Position numbers and translations under genes: made by a program
In this document: positions 13,601 through 28,460 of the stretch, in pieces
How positions within the stretch are numbered: position 1 is the stretch's first letter
Layout of the letters: every line of letters begins with the position of its first letter
Assembly: GCF_964340395.1 (NCBI RefSeq)
Contig: NC_135560.1
Coordinates: forward strand, 16,145,598-16,209,597
Source of the DNA: Glandiceps talaboti
Taxonomy: Eukaryota > Hemichordata > Enteropneusta > Spengelidae
Length of the DNA stretch: 64,000 nucleotides
Direction of reading: 5' to 3'
Notes under the pieces: generated by a model
Database searches by the model: none
What the model saw: only the letters and a program-made list of their open reading frames with translations
What the model was told of the DNA's origin: nothing

Positions 13601-14505
13601 AGCGAGCTGCGAAACATTGCGTTTTGCACGCAGAAATCCTATCCCCATAAACGGAGACAGATAGTTTTCCATGGACTGCCTCTGATGATCAGTGTCACTG
13701 TCTGGTTCTCTTTGTCATTTTTGGCATACTTTCCTACAGGATTCTGTTGCGAGTCACTTTAAAGGTATCGTAAGATGGTTCTTTTGATTATTTTGGCATT
13801 GTTTTTGGTGAGAGTGACAAGAGTAGAAAGAGCAAACACATATTCTGAGATGTAGGAAAGGACAGCAGTGATTGGGGTTTTACTACCATTGTGTTGAAAG
13901 CTGTCTTATTTATGAGGTCAGTAATCAAAGTTAAAGACTTGAAGGCGACTTGCCAGAGACTGTCTGCTTCGTAGGTCATCTCTAGTAAGAGGAATATGTT
14001 TATTGATAAGTTCTCACAACTCTTTCTTGCTGTCAACAGCATGGGTATTGTCTCAGTTTGAAGTCGTGCTGGTGTTGAGATAGATGCTCAAAATCTGGGA
14101 ATAATTAATTTCACACCAATACGCAGCCAAATTCAATATAATGACTTGTTTGAAATCCCACTGGTTGATTGCATTAAGCAGAAGCTCTCCACAAGCCTAT
14201 ACACTTACAGTGTTTTTGAGTACTGCGTCATCATTTTTCAAAGTTTTGTGAAAATTTACTCCCTGTTTGACTTTTTGTAGTTACTGAGAGATGATTTTTC
14301 TGATTCATTAGTCAGACGAAACGAAAACAAGATCGAGTACACGTAATTGAAATATCTGCCAAGGCTTGTTGGTTAACTTGGACCAACTACTGAGCACGCA
14401 GTGAGACAGTATCCAGCGTTTTCCCATGACAGGGGTATTTATCATTTCAACACAGATCAGCAGTGACAGAGTGAATCACCGGATTTCAACCAGCATGACT
14501 TGCTA

Positions 14506-14583
14506 GCTACCACTTTTCATTTTCATCACCCTCGCTTCCTAGATGCTACCACTTTTCATTTTCATCACCCTCGCTTCCTAGAT
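14506..14583. repeat. 39-bp perfect tandem duplication
   Basis: The 39-bp unit that begins GCTACCACTTTTCATTTTC is repeated exactly once (starts 14506 and 14545), so the duplication is recent. Confidence 0.95.
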
Positions 14584-14639
14584 ATATAGTACTTTACACA
14601 GTTGACTTATAGGGTATTCTATGTATGTATTTGCTGGGA

Positions 14640-14970
14640 GAAAGGGAAGGTGGATAGATATATAAATGTGTGGATGGGGGGGGGGGTAGTTAAATGTGTG
14701 TCGAGATGAAAGAGAAGGGACTTTAAATGTGTGTTAGGGTGGATGGCCGGGGGGGGGGGGGGGGGGGGGGGAATGTGTGTTGGGTGGAATGGGGAAGGGT
14801 TTGGGCAAATGCACATTTGGCGAAAGGACGTTATTGCATAGGTTTTCTAGGTTAGAAGTGGGTTGGGGTAGGCAAATGTGTGTTGGGGTGGCAGAGGAGG
14901 GGATAGTTAAATGTGTGTTGAGGTGGAAATTGAGGGGGATAGTTAAATATGTGTGGGGGGGGGGGAAGCG
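14640..14970. repeat. G-rich degenerate minisatellite with a 23-nt G run
   Basis: Variants of TTAAATGTGTGTTGGGGTGG recur at about 14690, 14724, 14770, 14875, 14910 and 14945, and include uninterrupted G runs (23 nt at 14749-14771). The plus strand could form G-quadruplexes. Confidence 0.8.
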
Positions 14971-16150
14971 GAGGTTGATAGAAAAGTTAAGCCTGTTTTC
15001 CTCAACTTGTAATGTTTTTGTGTACTATCAAATACCCCTGGTAAGAAGAAGAGTAAATGTATGTGTTTTAATGGAAGAGGAGAGGATAGAAAAATATCTG
15101 TAGGTTCTTACATGTGTATTTTCATCACTAGTAGAGAGAACTCTTTGTGAACCGTGTATAGACCTTGAAAGAGGAGAATATGACTTTGTTGAAGATATCC
15201 AAAATGTTTTCAACTTGGTAAACTTCAAGATGCAAGTAGAGCACGATGTTAACTTATGAGTTCTTTTTACACATAAAGTCTTTTACTTCTGTTTTATTTG
15301 TTGCCTAACTGTGTGAAACAGTATACCAGCTAATGAAAAACAGAATTTGTTTTAAAATGATAAAAATGGGATAATACCTTGCAAGTCCTTATATAGTGAG
15401 GGATGGAACTCTGAATTTAGATGTGTTGGAAGAAAGTGCTGAACGACACTAGTGTTAAAGAAAGGAATTTTTATAACGGAGACAGCTAATTTTACTGTTA
15501 TAATATTGCAGCGAAATATAGAAATAACATCTAATGAAAAATTCTGTAGTTCTGACTCTGTGTGTGTGTGCAGCTGGGTGGGATTGTGATCCAAAATAAC
15601 CAGTCCTGCTGCTCACGTTTCAGAAACTGCTCTCTATCTAGGTACATTACCATCCATGACTAATTACCTAATTGTCATAACAACTTGTGATATGTTATAT
15701 CAGCAATATTCAATTTCATCCCGATCAATGAAATGCCACTTACCCAGACAATATAAATGCAAACTTATTTCGTAAAGTTGCAGTTGCAGGCTGTGTAATG
15801 TGTTAATTAAAGGCATGAGTACATAAAAGGCTTTTAATTCGGCCATTGTTCTGTGAGCCGACACAAAGGCTTTGTTAGCATTTGATGCAGTGGAAATGAA
15901 ATTTTTGTGACATTTGTTTGACCATTTAGAGATTATATTTCACTGTGCTTAGACCAATACCAGTTTTGACATCACAGTCATCCTGCACTGACGTGTCATG
16001 TTTCCCCTGCACATCCAACCATGTAATTTGGACCCAGAGAACAAATTATGCAACATGAATTCCTCCCCGCATCAAGTAACTAGAGATGCTGATGCTGGAG
16101 TACTCACTTTCTGAAAAGTTAGAAGTACTAGGGGCATTCCGTTTCTTTAT

Positions 16151-16175
16151 TGTGCTGTGCTGTGCTGTGCTGTGG
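16151..16175. repeat. (TGTGC)5 microsatellite
   Basis: Five pentamer copies in a row. Confidence 0.9.
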
Positions 16176-19100
16176 GCAACAGCTTTATTTATATATTGCA
16201 TAACATGAGAAGCCTGATAATATGGAAATCCCATCATGTGAGGTATTTTGAGGAAACCATTTCTTTCTTTCTTTAAATGTGTCCGACTATATAAGAAATC
16301 ATGAAAAATGAAACCAGCTTGATACAGATCGAATCACAATATACAAAAGGAAAGTCTTGCTGTATGTAATGTTGGAATCTTTGTTGAGAATTAAGTGGAA
16401 GTCATGATGGAGGAAAGATTATAGTGGCCGACACCAAATCTGAAAGTTGCCAATTCCACCACAGCCATTTGTTTCTGAATGGCTTAAAGTCCTAGGGTAA
16501 GATTTAAAACATGACTGTGTTGCGACCAACTCATCTGTATATACTGGGGACATGATAGGACAGAGATTGCTATGTGAAGGATTTGTTTCTGTACTGTTAT
16601 ATTTAAATGTTATCATATACCCCATGTAGTGGCGTGGAAACATCATTTGAATCACATAATCACATAAATTGGCGCTGAAATATTAAGTTATTCACAAAAA
16701 AGTAAAAATAGTGAAGAAATTAACAAAGCCAAATCACTCAGCAAATGGATATCAATGAGCACCCACCACTTGCCATATTTGGGCAAAGTGTGCCAGGGCG
16801 TGATATGGAAAATTATTGCCCAGATTTGATACGTGTGCTCTCCTTTGAATTGCATCGAATCGATACTCGGTATATGATAAGTACATTAAAGAAATACAAG
16901 ATCAGTCAGATTAACTAACAGCAAGCATTTTCAACATAGAGGTTTATCAAAACTAAACCTAAACTGATGTATGCATCAAGACATATACTATATTACAGAG
17001 AGGGCTACAATCAATGCACTTATTGTAGTTTCATATTAAAAGGCTTTCCTGTGTACTTAAGGGAAATATTCTCAAATACTATGACTTATAGTATTTCCAT
17101 TAGGTTTTTCTACTTAATATAATATATAATTTTGCATGCCATACACACTTTTAAGAATAAAATGATATAAATTGATGGATTCATTTTGATGCATGCATAG
17201 AAATTACGTAGTCTATATTACTACTGTGGCAGTCGAGGTCTCAATTTACTAAGTTAAAATACAAAGTAAAATCATTGTTGCAACATTTGATGTAATTGTA
17301 CTCACAGTAGTATAAATAGGGTGGCATATGTGATAACTACAGTTATCTAACTCTGTACATTTTTCAAAACAGGGTGAGTAGATTAGCACAACAGTGGCAC
17401 CGCTATCACCCACTTGTGTTATCCCCAGGGTGTAATCTACCACATTGAACAATAGTTCTAGTTTGTGTGTATCTTAGTATAAAACTGAGACCTTGATTGC
17501 CAGAGTTGTATCTTGATCCTTTGCACACAATTAAAACGTAAATGTAAGAAATTAAATAACTGTGGAAGGATGGAAAAATACTTTCCCAAGTTTTTAAGCA
17601 AATCTCTCTTGACGAAATATTTGTGAAAGATGCAAACATAAATCGTATAAGTGAATATAAAAAGAGCTGACTCACTAAAGAAAAAGAAGTTGAGTTGACA
17701 AACTAAATAGACAAAATATAGAACAAATGAAACCTGATTTTCATGACTGGAAAAAAACTTCAAATCTAGAAATGATAGCATTTTCAGTGCAATGCAATAC
17801 CAAAAAACATTATTGCATACATGTACTTGAATGCAAATGATCGGCAAATGAGTGCCCAATAGTTCCCTATATATGAAAACACTTGATCGCACAGTATGGT
17901 ATTTATGGAAATTTGCTGTTTTGGAATATTATTGACGAATAACAGTCTGCCATGATGCTGGAGTGTCAGTGTGGCTACTCAGGGGTGTATTTGTACTGGT
18001 GTTGGCAGTGTGTAATGTTGTATTTTCATTCAATATAACTGCAAGGAACGCTGCAAGCACTCATGTAAATGCCCTGTTGTCAGTCACACTTGAACTTACT
18101 CATCATGTGGTTCTTTCGTATTGCAATATTCAAAGTTAATAATGGTGCATTAGCAGTGATAAATATTTCCAGACTTTGCATCACGTACGATGTATGGGTT
18201 TTGTATTTCTTTGATACTTAATATCAAATCTGAATCTCTCTCTGATTAAGATCTGATGTAGTAATAGGGCTTGATTCCTTTAGATACATTTATATCCTTC
18301 ATGTAATGTATTACCATTTGTTTATTGATCTTGTTGTTCTATGAGTGATAACCTCTACCTCAAGCCACATTCCTACATCAGATTTTAATCTGATTGCCTA
18401 ATATCAAACCTGTGATCAACATGATGTGTGCTCTTTTTCTATCTGTAAGTATTCACAGCAAAAGTGTATACAAAAGCCGATTCTCCAAAACACATATTAC
18501 ATCACATTATTTAAATGAAAAGGGTTCGAAAATGAGCTTCGTGAATATTGACAATTAGAAGTTCTTATCAGTAAGTGAAGTCAAAAAAAAATGAAATATT
18601 TAAGAACTTGTCAAACCCATCAGTTTTGACAGCTTCTAAAATGTGAATTATTACATGCCAACAAAAAACAGCAGATGTTTGTTTGAAAATTGACGTTTTT
18701 GCAACAAACTAGTGACTTGTTGATAGAGTAGCTAGGGAGTTGTGATACATTAGTCTCATTTACAGGCATAAACTCTGAATGTACATATAAACGGTGACTA
18801 ATGAAATGGTTCAGTGCAGGACAAAAAAAAAAAAACCTTTACGGTGCTACTGTGTGTTACCCACAGATACATAACTGATTAGGCAGTAGACAAACGACAG
18901 CTTATAACTGTTGGTAATTGGTCCAAAGATCCCCTATGATAACGTATTGCTAGACACTGGCTCAGTTTAATAGGTGGTCTGGTCGTTAGGATCGGTGTAT
19001 GATCCATCTTTTGTATGAAACCTGAGTGTGAATCACATAGTCAGTACACTGGATATACCAGCGACATGAAACTAAAAATATTAAAATCAAGACAATTTAA

Positions 19101-20098
19101 AACTAAATATGAATAATCATATTTTTCAAGTTTGGAATCTTAAACACGTGACAAGGTACTATTTAAGAGCACACTCTGACACAATGTAAAAGGCCGGCCA
19201 AAAGGAGGGCTGTAGCTATCAAGTGTTCATATATCTTGTTTTGCCATATTTACTGAACTCAAGTAGGAACATATATGAGATACACGAATGTGTTTTATGT
19301 GTACAAAATATTTTGTCTGTTATCAATTCTGACATCTTGAAGGCCTCATTCATTCTTATGTTTCAGTTTAGCACATGTTCGCTCGGTGACTTTTAGAAAT
19401 GTATACATCACACTCTGTCAATTGTGTATAATGTTATTTTACATACAGTGAATGGCGGACAATACTTTTTATTTAAAAACTTGGTGCAGCTTTATTTACC
19501 CTGGAAAGATACACACGGGTAGATATTGAAGGAATGTTTGTGTACAAAACTAGTGATAAATGTATTACTCTATTTTCTATCTACTTGAAATCTCGGCGCT
19601 GGCCTTGTTATTGTGAGCATCAGGTGTGTGTTTGTAGAGCCTAAACATAACTGACATCAATGGTCCTACAGAGGTGTGAAACGCCCTGTAAAATAACCCA
19701 ATTGAAATGACTGTGTTGGCACAGCCTGACAGTGGGTTGAACTTTGATAAGGACATATTGAACTGTCATACATGTGTAGCCAGGCATGCTAAATATTCAT
19801 ATTCCACACACGACAGCATTATGGGTAGATAGAAAGGGGGAACAGAATATCGGTCCAAAAACAGTAACAGTGCCAATCATACACTGCTTGAATCCACCAG
19901 TGACTGCAAGTAATCCTGACTGTGATCACCTGACAAACTGCTGGTTGACTTGCACAAGGGATTCTTGTTACAGCAAACACATAATCCCTTATTGTGTGCT
20001 CTTGTGTGTGTCAACAACTGTGGATGCTCTGTTCAGTACATTCCTGGGATTAAACCCATATATTGGACCACATTACATTTAATTCTACTCTTCTTTAG

Positions 20099-20141
20099 GA
20101 TTTCTCTACCTTCAGCGCAACCAGGAACCAAAGTTTACCCA
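20099..20141 (+). other. Candidate 43-nt exon with good splice borders
   Basis: A pyrimidine-rich acceptor (TTCTACTCTTCTTTAG) and a perfect GTAAGT donor enclose 43 nt that are open in all three frames. One frame reads FLYLQRNQEPKFT. No family is recognised, and a second AG (CTACCTTCAG) lies inside. This is weak evidence for an exon of an unidentified plus-strand gene. Confidence 0.15.
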
Positions 20142-20458
20142 GTAAGTTTACTCTCTCTTAAGTCTTACATCTGTTTTGCTTCTCCTCCATGATATATTTG
20201 TGGGTCAACACGTTTATTAATTGTGGTGCGTTGTTGAAATACCCCTTGTAAGGATGACGTGCTGGTGTTGCATGTTTTAAAATCATCGCTGTAATTTTAC
20301 ATTAAGACGATGACTCATAGCACTACTGATTTTCAGATTTACATACAAACTTTTTACCTCTGGCAGATAACATGAGATTTGCATACAGAAAATTAAACAT
20401 TCCTTTTTTGTTCCAATATTCAACCAAATTAATCATTCATTTGATTGGATATGTCTCA

Positions 20459-20482
20459 TCAGTGTGCACAGGTGCACACTGA
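20459..20482. repeat. 24-bp near-perfect palindrome with a central E-box
   Basis: TCAGTGTGCAC and GTGCACACTGA flank AG, and CAGGTG falls in the centre. It may be a binding site or chance. Confidence 0.6.
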
Positions 20483-22831
20483 AAGAATGTGATTGAAGTT
20501 ACTTAATAAGCAAACTACTTTACACCATAAATCGTAACAAAAATTACTAACATTTAAGTGCCTTAAGACAGGAGTAATGATAGAAGTGATAGGTTGATAT
20601 GGAGTTTGAGGATCTCAGTTTGTCTTTTCTCATCCTGGTAGTGTGGTTGGTTGGGACTCCTAGAAACCCTGATGTTACTTTCATGTGATCCGTGACTGAG
20701 TTTCAATGGATACCTTCTAGGGGGATTAGTCGTGTGCAAAGTTTGATAGGACGTAAAACACATTAATCAGGTTCTGTGTCCACCAAATCTAATCCAGCAG
20801 CAATGAATTTTACTCTACATAACAGGTATTCTAAAGTGATGAATAAGACTCAGAGGTTAATGTTTGCCTTCCTCACCGTGCATAGTTATGAGTAGGGTCC
20901 TGTACTCTACACAGTCTCCTCACTCAATTTACGGCCACTGCCCATCACACACATCAAGCATTGTTGTCGCTCCGTTGATTTCTACTTTTAAATAGCGCAA
21001 CTTCTGTTCCGTCATCTGGTAAGTCTGACTTTGTGCATGACTTTGTGAGTTCGTCCAGATTTTCTGCCATGCTCTTCTGATCATCTCTGTTTTCTTCATT
21101 TCCCCACAAATTGCTTACTTTTATGTCAGTGGGAAACAGGTGTGCTCCGTTAATAGGTATGCACAGCTCTTTGAGCGAGGTTTCCAGACACTTTTAACAC
21201 GTACACTTCCACGTCAGCTTTAGTTACAGCTTCATTTTCTTTGAGCTTGTTAATTGAATTTCATGCCTAGAAATATAAGAACTTGCTAGATTTTTTTTTC
21301 ACCCTTTCTCTTTGTTGAGGGAACTGACTGTAACTGTTTGTTGTCCCCTGCTGTTTTTTTAGATTTTCATGTCTGGATTTTGTGAAAAGTAACAGCTATT
21401 TCATAGCACAGTCTGTGCAAGGTCACAACGTATATTATTTTTGCTCTGCTCTCGGGAACAGAAAAAGAACTCTGTTTGATTTTAGCGGACTTGTTAAGGT
21501 CATGTAGAGTCTATGTTTTTTTCAGGTTAGACGTTTCACAACATGATGTGTCTGTCATTGCACAAAGGAAATTATTGTAACGGTCTCTCCGTCAAAGAAA
21601 TTTCCTTACCAGTGCATAAAAAAAAAAGACCCACAAAAAACAAGAGACTTTGAACATAAGATTGAAGGTCAACATATAACTCCTGATAAACAGGACTTCC
21701 AAGGCGATCAGTTCAAGTTTTAGATATCGGATTTGACCTGTCACAGTCAGATAAAAACATGTTGTACAACTACATCCTCATATTAGAGTAATATTTCAAA
21801 CTATTGACTCCGGCAGAATGGCTATTTCCTTCCATTTCAAATGGCCTTCCTGCTATATTTGTTATCTTTCATAGGTTAAATATTTATGAAGTATAGCTAT
21901 TTATTTAACACCTGGACTATTGTAAAGCCTTGGAAAAGATGATTTGGGTAAAGCATGCAAAGTGCTTTATCAGATTTTAGGCTATTAAATACAAGCTGCT
22001 TTTGTCCGAAGGTGTCAAACTGTGTACTACCTATAATATGGTCTGTAGATTAAAATAGGCTGTACTAGACCACATGATGTATTTACGGAGGGTAAAGTTT
22101 AACATTTTGCAGTAGACATTAGAATGCTTGATCAAAATACATCCATATTTGGACCCGTTGAGACTTTTAATGTGTTTAGAAGCAAGCCACTTATGGTGTG
22201 ATGTAGCAGAATAATATATTAAACACTTCAGAGATGTATTCATAATATTCCACAATTCTAACCAGGGGGTTTAAGTGTAGATTTATTTAGACGCTAAAAA
22301 TATTCCTGTCTCAATTCTAATACCTTCACAAAGTTTAAAATAATTACTATCAACATTTAGACAGATTGTCACTTGCTTACTTCTATACATGCTCAGAATA
22401 TTCTATTGTATCTGATGACAATTTCCGATAACTTTGACAGCCAGATGTCAGTTATCCCTTTTTTTTTCATTTTGTATCAGCAAAAAATGTGATATTGGAA
22501 TTTTTAAATTCGCAAAATCAATACCAGAAATGGAAATACTCACTTTTGTTCTGTATAGTTTATAGTCGAAAACCTATAATTAGAAATGTCTACTCCCTTG
22601 TTCCAAAAAGTACAATCTGTGTAATTTATTTTTCTGTCAGATTTGGTAAAGTATTGCCTCAACAATAGAAAGACTCTGAGTAACAAATAATAGATAACTA
22701 TTGACTTGGCCAACAAAAGAAAGAATAAAAAGTACTTATTATGACAGATGCTATGACTCTCAAAACACAAATCAGGTCTCAAAGCAGTGACTATCACAAC
22801 CCTGTATCTATTGTGTTCAGTGCCAGATATC

Positions 22832-22858
22832 AAAAAAAAAAAAAAAAAAAAAAAAAAA
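22832..22858. repeat. 27-nt poly(A) tract
   Basis: An uninterrupted A run. No retrogene or SINE body can be recognised upstream of it. Confidence 0.9.
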
Positions 22859-23465
22859 GTACATGGAGCCTATTTGTATCTGTGGTGTAAATGATGCGTC
22901 CTAATTGATAATGTGTACTCCAATTAAGTGGTGTTTTGACAGACTCTAAACTGTGTTGTTTTGGTACAAAGTAGCCAATAAAAGTAACTTAATACTTCTA
23001 CTTGGACACAAGAATGACAACAACAACAAAAATAGCCTGCAGCTGTAGTCATAGTTGTACTCTTCAAATCAGCAATGGTGTGGGTATAGCAGAGTGAGAG
23101 AAGATTTTAAACTATTTGATTCCTTTATCAGGTTTATTGACTGCCTCCGTGGTGTTTAATTTCCCCCAAGGGGAGGATGGCAACTAGATCTGTTACACAT
23201 ATTTGGACATAGTGTGAGTTACCTTGGATTCGTGTTTGTTTTTATGGCAGATTTAGCAAAATAAGATTGAACTGGATGGTCACTATTCAAGGTATTCAAT
23301 ACAATGATTGTCAAAGGCCAGGCATAGACATCTCAAAAATCAAGTGTAAACTTTTTTTTTTAAGTTTTAAAAAGTTGGACTTCTGAGTTCTAGAAAGTTT
23401 TTAATGATGACACAGTCATTGTAGATAAAAGGTTGTGAGGGAAAACTGAAAAATTTCATCTCCCC

Positions 23466-23665
23466 AAAACCAACTTGAGTGTGAAAATAGTTGGGTTTTG
23501 ATACCTATTTACTGGAGAAAACGATAACCTAATTTTCATGGGGTGAAACTTAAATTTGAATCAAACACCATGGCAAAAACCCACTGTGGTGTAAAAATAT
23601 TCAGAAATTTAAGTCGGTTTTCGTACTCATTTACTTGAGAAAACTAGTTGTTATGAAATCTTGAT
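23466..23665. repeat. Weak tandem duplication of about 110 bp
   Basis: AAAACCAACTTGAGTGTGAAAA and TATTTACTGGAGAAAACGA recur as AAAACCCACTGTGGTGTAAAAA and CATTTACTTGAGAAAACTA. The similarity is low enough that it could be fortuitous. Confidence 0.35.
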
Positions 23666-25974
23666 TTCTCAAGAAGGTATGACGTATGTTGTAAGAGTAG
23701 TCAGATACAGAATTTCATGTACTTGATGTCACTGAGGGAAAAAAATAGTACTGATCACTTTGAATATAATCTGTCAGAGTGGAATCAAAATTTGACTTTC
23801 AAATTAAGATGTTCGTGGTCGCTGATCACCTGAATCAGTGTCTCTAAGGTTGTTGAAAGTTTATGTGGTGACGGCTGACAAGTATGTTGGGTATGTTTGA
23901 TCATTTCAACAACAACTCTAATCCTCAGTTCAAAGGCTAGCATTGTTGAATTGATAGCGGGCCGACATCTAGTATTGATAACTGGTAATGTATGGCGATT
24001 CTATAAGTCAGCCAGGCGATCCATATTTAGATTAAGCCGTATTCGTCTGCACAGGTGTGCTCCACTTTGTGTACAATAGCTCTAAGGTGACAAACACTTG
24101 AGGGATTGCTCAATCTTAAGACAAATATACGAGCTCATACATTCCAGCCTGGCCATCAGGTGGCTGCCAGATTTTCGACATAGTGGACACACAAATGAAA
24201 TGCTGTACCCCAGCAAATAGCTTGTAGACTTAAAGAACATGTGTGATAAATGTGGTGTAGATTCAGGTGAGTGTTTACAAACTTGGGTTGATTTTAAAGC
24301 AAAGCTTGTAGCAGATCTCGACAACAGACGGTGGTCTTAATAGCTATGATGGGGTGCCGGTAATATCACAGGCCATTTATCAATGTCGTACAAAGAGTAG
24401 TAGTATTAACCGAAATGGTGCGGTTGCTTAGAGAAGTTTGACTAAGTCAACCGTTCATTAAAGCCGTAAACACCTCCGGACAATGGTAGTGTAGTGCTGG
24501 GTGTTGGAGAAACAAGTAGAAGGTTTTAGAAGTCAAACTTTTATAGGTTTGATAGATAGAGAAGATGTCACAGGTGTTTTGGATTGTGAAGGTATTATAT
24601 AGCCTTGGTGTGGTGTCATTGCTAGTACCAATTCAATAGGTCACAGAGAATGGGGAGAAAGGGGGAAATTCATTGCAGGTGTTAATCATGTAAATTAACA
24701 TCACCTTCAGAATACCGGCAATCTAAGGGTGAATGCGAATTACTCAATCATGGAAATCTACACAAGTGGTGGCTTTTGTTCAAGGAACTGCCAGTGTTTG
24801 TCAAAAAGACAAAAGATCCGACATGCAGGAGAGGTTGTGAAAGCACAGCCTCATTTGCATAGGCTTCGCCATTGTGCCAGTGTTGAGAAAATACAGAAAT
24901 GTTACAAAGTACTAATAGTGTTTGACACACAGTCAAAAGTGTAGGAACAAACTAATGTGGAGATATTTGCCCAGTAGGCCAGTTGTTGTTCCAATACAGA
25001 AAACAGCTGTAGAACCACATTGATCAGTCAGCCTTGGGAACACTTTTATGGTTATTGTTGCTGTACGTGACACAACTGTAGTCAACTCATCTGTTATTGT
25101 GAGGTACTGACAAAGATTGACGACTAAAGTATTTTTTCCTAGATACCTTTATGTATGGATACAGATAACACAACCAATTCAAAGGAGGGTAATATCAGAG
25201 ATTTGGTGTTGGCTGTTTACTTTACTACCAAGCATCTGTACACAGTTAAGTCTTTTCAACACTATCGGCATTCCAACAGATGATGTAAAAAAAATTTGGA
25301 GTGCTGGCTGAATCGACTGCATATATTTTCATTATTTATGCAAATGTATAGTCGGTTGTGTATTTGAAATGGTGAAATCAGCAACAGAGTAATTGTTCGA
25401 GCCCACCTCTCGAGAGTCATAAGTACGACAGAGAAGACCAGCTACTTAATACTCTAAGGTAGAGTCTGGGAGAGGGAGGTTGTGCCAGTACATCACAGTG
25501 TGCATTGAATATCACGTATCAACCCTCCATAGACTGCGTCACTCTAGGCTATTTTGCTGAAAAGTGCTTCATTTCATCACCATTTCTTTTCACTTGGTTA
25601 GTACTTTTGGATTTACTGTTATACTTTTAATCAACATTATTGATGGTTTGAGAGCAACTTTCAATCAGAACACAAACTCTTCAGTTGTAAACCATACACT
25701 CTCTTTTTCCCCCATATATGTTATCATTTTGTGATCTTCTTTCATTTTTTTCTCCCCTCCCATCTCTGAGTCCAGTTCTTTACACCCAAAAACGACTTAA
25801 CAGTAACTATTAACAAACTACAAAGGGGATCTTTGGCAGACATGTTAAGTAGGAGACTCAGAATTTTTTGCCACTGACTAGTATCCTTGGTACCAAAGGT
25901 TGATAATTCTGTAGTAGTTAAGATGTTGCACGTTTTAATGCAATAATTTATGTCTCTATGGTTTGACATATTGA

Positions 25975-26400
25975 CTTCTTCATATTTAACATCGAGAACG
26001 GTTACATTACCGTGGAATTTTTTCAAACGGTTGTACATGTAAATGTATGAAAATGTTACACAGAACACAAAAAAAAAAACTACACAGATTTTTGATTTAT
26101 CAAAATCCACATTTTTTGTAATATTTTCATTTGGCTGAAAGTTTAACTTTGTGAGGATACAATTAGAATGATATCGATTTCATCAAATTTAATATTGAGG
26201 ACGGTTATATTGACGTGGTATTTTTTTTAATGTCGATAATCACCAGTTCAAATGGTTGTACATGTAAATGTATGTAAAAATCACACACAACCAAAAAACT
26301 AAACAGATCTTATAGCCTTATCAAAATCTACTCTTTTGCATGATTTGCGTTTGGCTCGAAATGTATGAAATTTAAATTTGAGTGAAAAAAATATTGAAAT
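25975..26400. repeat. Diverged tandem duplication, unit about 200-220 bp
   Basis: ATTTAACATCGAGAACGG and GGTTGTACATGTAAATGTATG in 25985-26050 recur as ATTTAATATTGAGGACGG and GGTTGTACATGTAAATGTATG in 26187-26275. TCATTTGGCTGAAA later recurs as GCGTTTGGCTCGAAA. Confidence 0.65.
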
Positions 26401-28460
26401 TGTAAGTATCAAAATCTACAACATGATTTGTATCAAAGTGTAATATTGTGATGGACTGCAAACCAGATATATATCTATCTGTCTATCTATATATCTGTCT
26501 ATATGTGTGTATATATATATATACACATTGTTTGTATATAATTGACACATCTCAAGTATTCTTTAAAAAAACCGGTAAACATGTAGTTGCCATTCATGTG
26601 ATTTTTGGCATTGAGATGGTATTAGACAGATGGTCGTAGACAGATAGATTATGATATGATAGATCAGCTCAATCTCTAAGAAGTGATAAAACATGCAGGA
26701 TGAGAACTGGCTTTGTGAAAATATTACAACTGCTAATCTCTCTTATAATGTATGAGTATAAGTCTACTGTTTGAGAGCAATAGGTATCTTGATAGTGTTA
26801 AAAATTCAAACATTTTCTACCCTATGGAATTCTTTGGCTACTTGTCGTAAGTTTGATAGATTTGAAAGTTTTTAGTCTTAGCTACACCTTACATTGCGCT
26901 AAGATAAATGGGTTTGGAATTAAGGGTAGAACCACCCCAGGGAGGGCAAACCTGTCCTCAACATAATATAACATGGGGTCTGAGATGAGGTATCTGATTT
27001 CTCTCCACTGGTAATGTATATGTCAAAGGGAAATGCCCAGAGGGGGGTAGAGAAGGTGATAGAAAGTGTGTAAAACTAGAGCTACTAGTAATAGAATGAT
27101 GACCAAAATGTTTTACCCCAGTGCACAGCAAATTGGTGTTATCTGATCAAGATAGGGAGAGTTGAATTGATAGCCTGGCTGCTGACCATGTGATCCAATT
27201 AGAGATCATTACCGCCAGCTTTCTCAGTCAGATGATATCCCCACGAGGGCCATGCACAAGGTGCAAATTGTAAAACTGAAAAAATTATCAAATTTGTCAT
27301 GCTTGAGCCTGCTTTGTAAAGTGTCACTGAAAAGATCGGATGTGAAAAAATTGAATAATTGAGTAAGTGTGGACTAATCGAGGGCACACATGTGACGGGA
27401 AATGTCAAAAAGGAATTGAACGTCACATTGCAGGCAAGTTGATTGATCAGTTATCTTGTTTTGTATGGTCATGTTAAACTCTTTAATTCCTGCTGTGTAG
27501 TATATTCTAAATCTCATGTCTGGTTTTCCAAATATGAATGGGTGGGCATGATGCATTCAAAGAAGTGTTAGACGATGTACAAGCTTATCAGAGTAATGAA
27601 ATATGGTGGATTTTCACTGTCATGTATGGTTACGATTATGACAATGCTGTGATTTTTTCTCAGTTCCTAGCCATATACACAGCTGTACAAAGCATTCTGC
27701 AGAACTCCTGTGCTCATAAAATTTAATCTTCCTCCTTTACATGGTAGCTGAGTGTTGGGTTTATTGGAGTGTTGTGGCTCGGCATATTAAAATTGGTAGT
27801 GTTCATTGTCCAATGTGCGCATCACTCGACTTTTTTTACAAGGTTGATATTGTAGAACTGTTGCTGATAGGTAATACTATGGTTTACAGTTTTTACAACA
27901 ACCTGGCTCATCTTCTGTTATTCTGATGTGATAATATGGTTAATTATAATAATGGTACAACTTGCTATAAGATAGAGTATTGAGGTGCTAGCAATGGTTT
28001 CTCCACCATGATTTTATGGAGAATTTTTATGTGCATCGATTCCGTAACAGTGTGGAAAAATACCAGATTGTATATCTCTGAGGTCTTTTTGTCATGAAAT
28101 CAATATTTTAACATACAATGAACATGAATGGGATAGTCACTAGTCTCAAAATAGGGTGTTTTTCTCTTCAGGAAATATCTGACATGATCTTTTAAAAGAA
28201 TCAAGAAGTCATTTGAAATTTGTGACTGGAGGGCTTTCTTCATACTATACGCTACTCTGTCAACACGATGATTGTACCCAGAAAGTACCTCAACACGTTT
28301 AAAGTGTTGTTCTGCTCATAATTCCTAACACCTTTTTCCATAGCAAGACTTCCCATCAATCAACTTCATTGACCTCACTAACATTTTGTCTTCTCCTGTA
28401 CAGATATTTGGTGAAGATTTGAGGCAGTGAAGTACCTCTTTACCAGACAGGTGCTGCGTT

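Larger units (their letters stand above)
10611..20098. other. CpG-poor noncoding stretch, second part
   Basis: No recognisable gene. It holds the tandem duplication at 14506, the G-rich minisatellite at 14640-14970 and the TGTGC microsatellite. ORFs such as 17458-17892 on the minus strand (144 aa, Phe/Cys/Tyr-rich) match no family I know and have the composition of translated AT-rich noncoding DNA. Confidence 0.55.

Noticed and set aside
22832-22858. The poly(A) run as a retrogene tail
   Set aside because: No recognisable gene-derived sequence precedes it and no target-site duplication was seen.
28400-28426. A possible terminal exon after TTTTGTCTTCTCCTGTACAG
   Set aside because: The acceptor is good but all frames stop within about nine codons, and no upstream exon is visible to give a phase.
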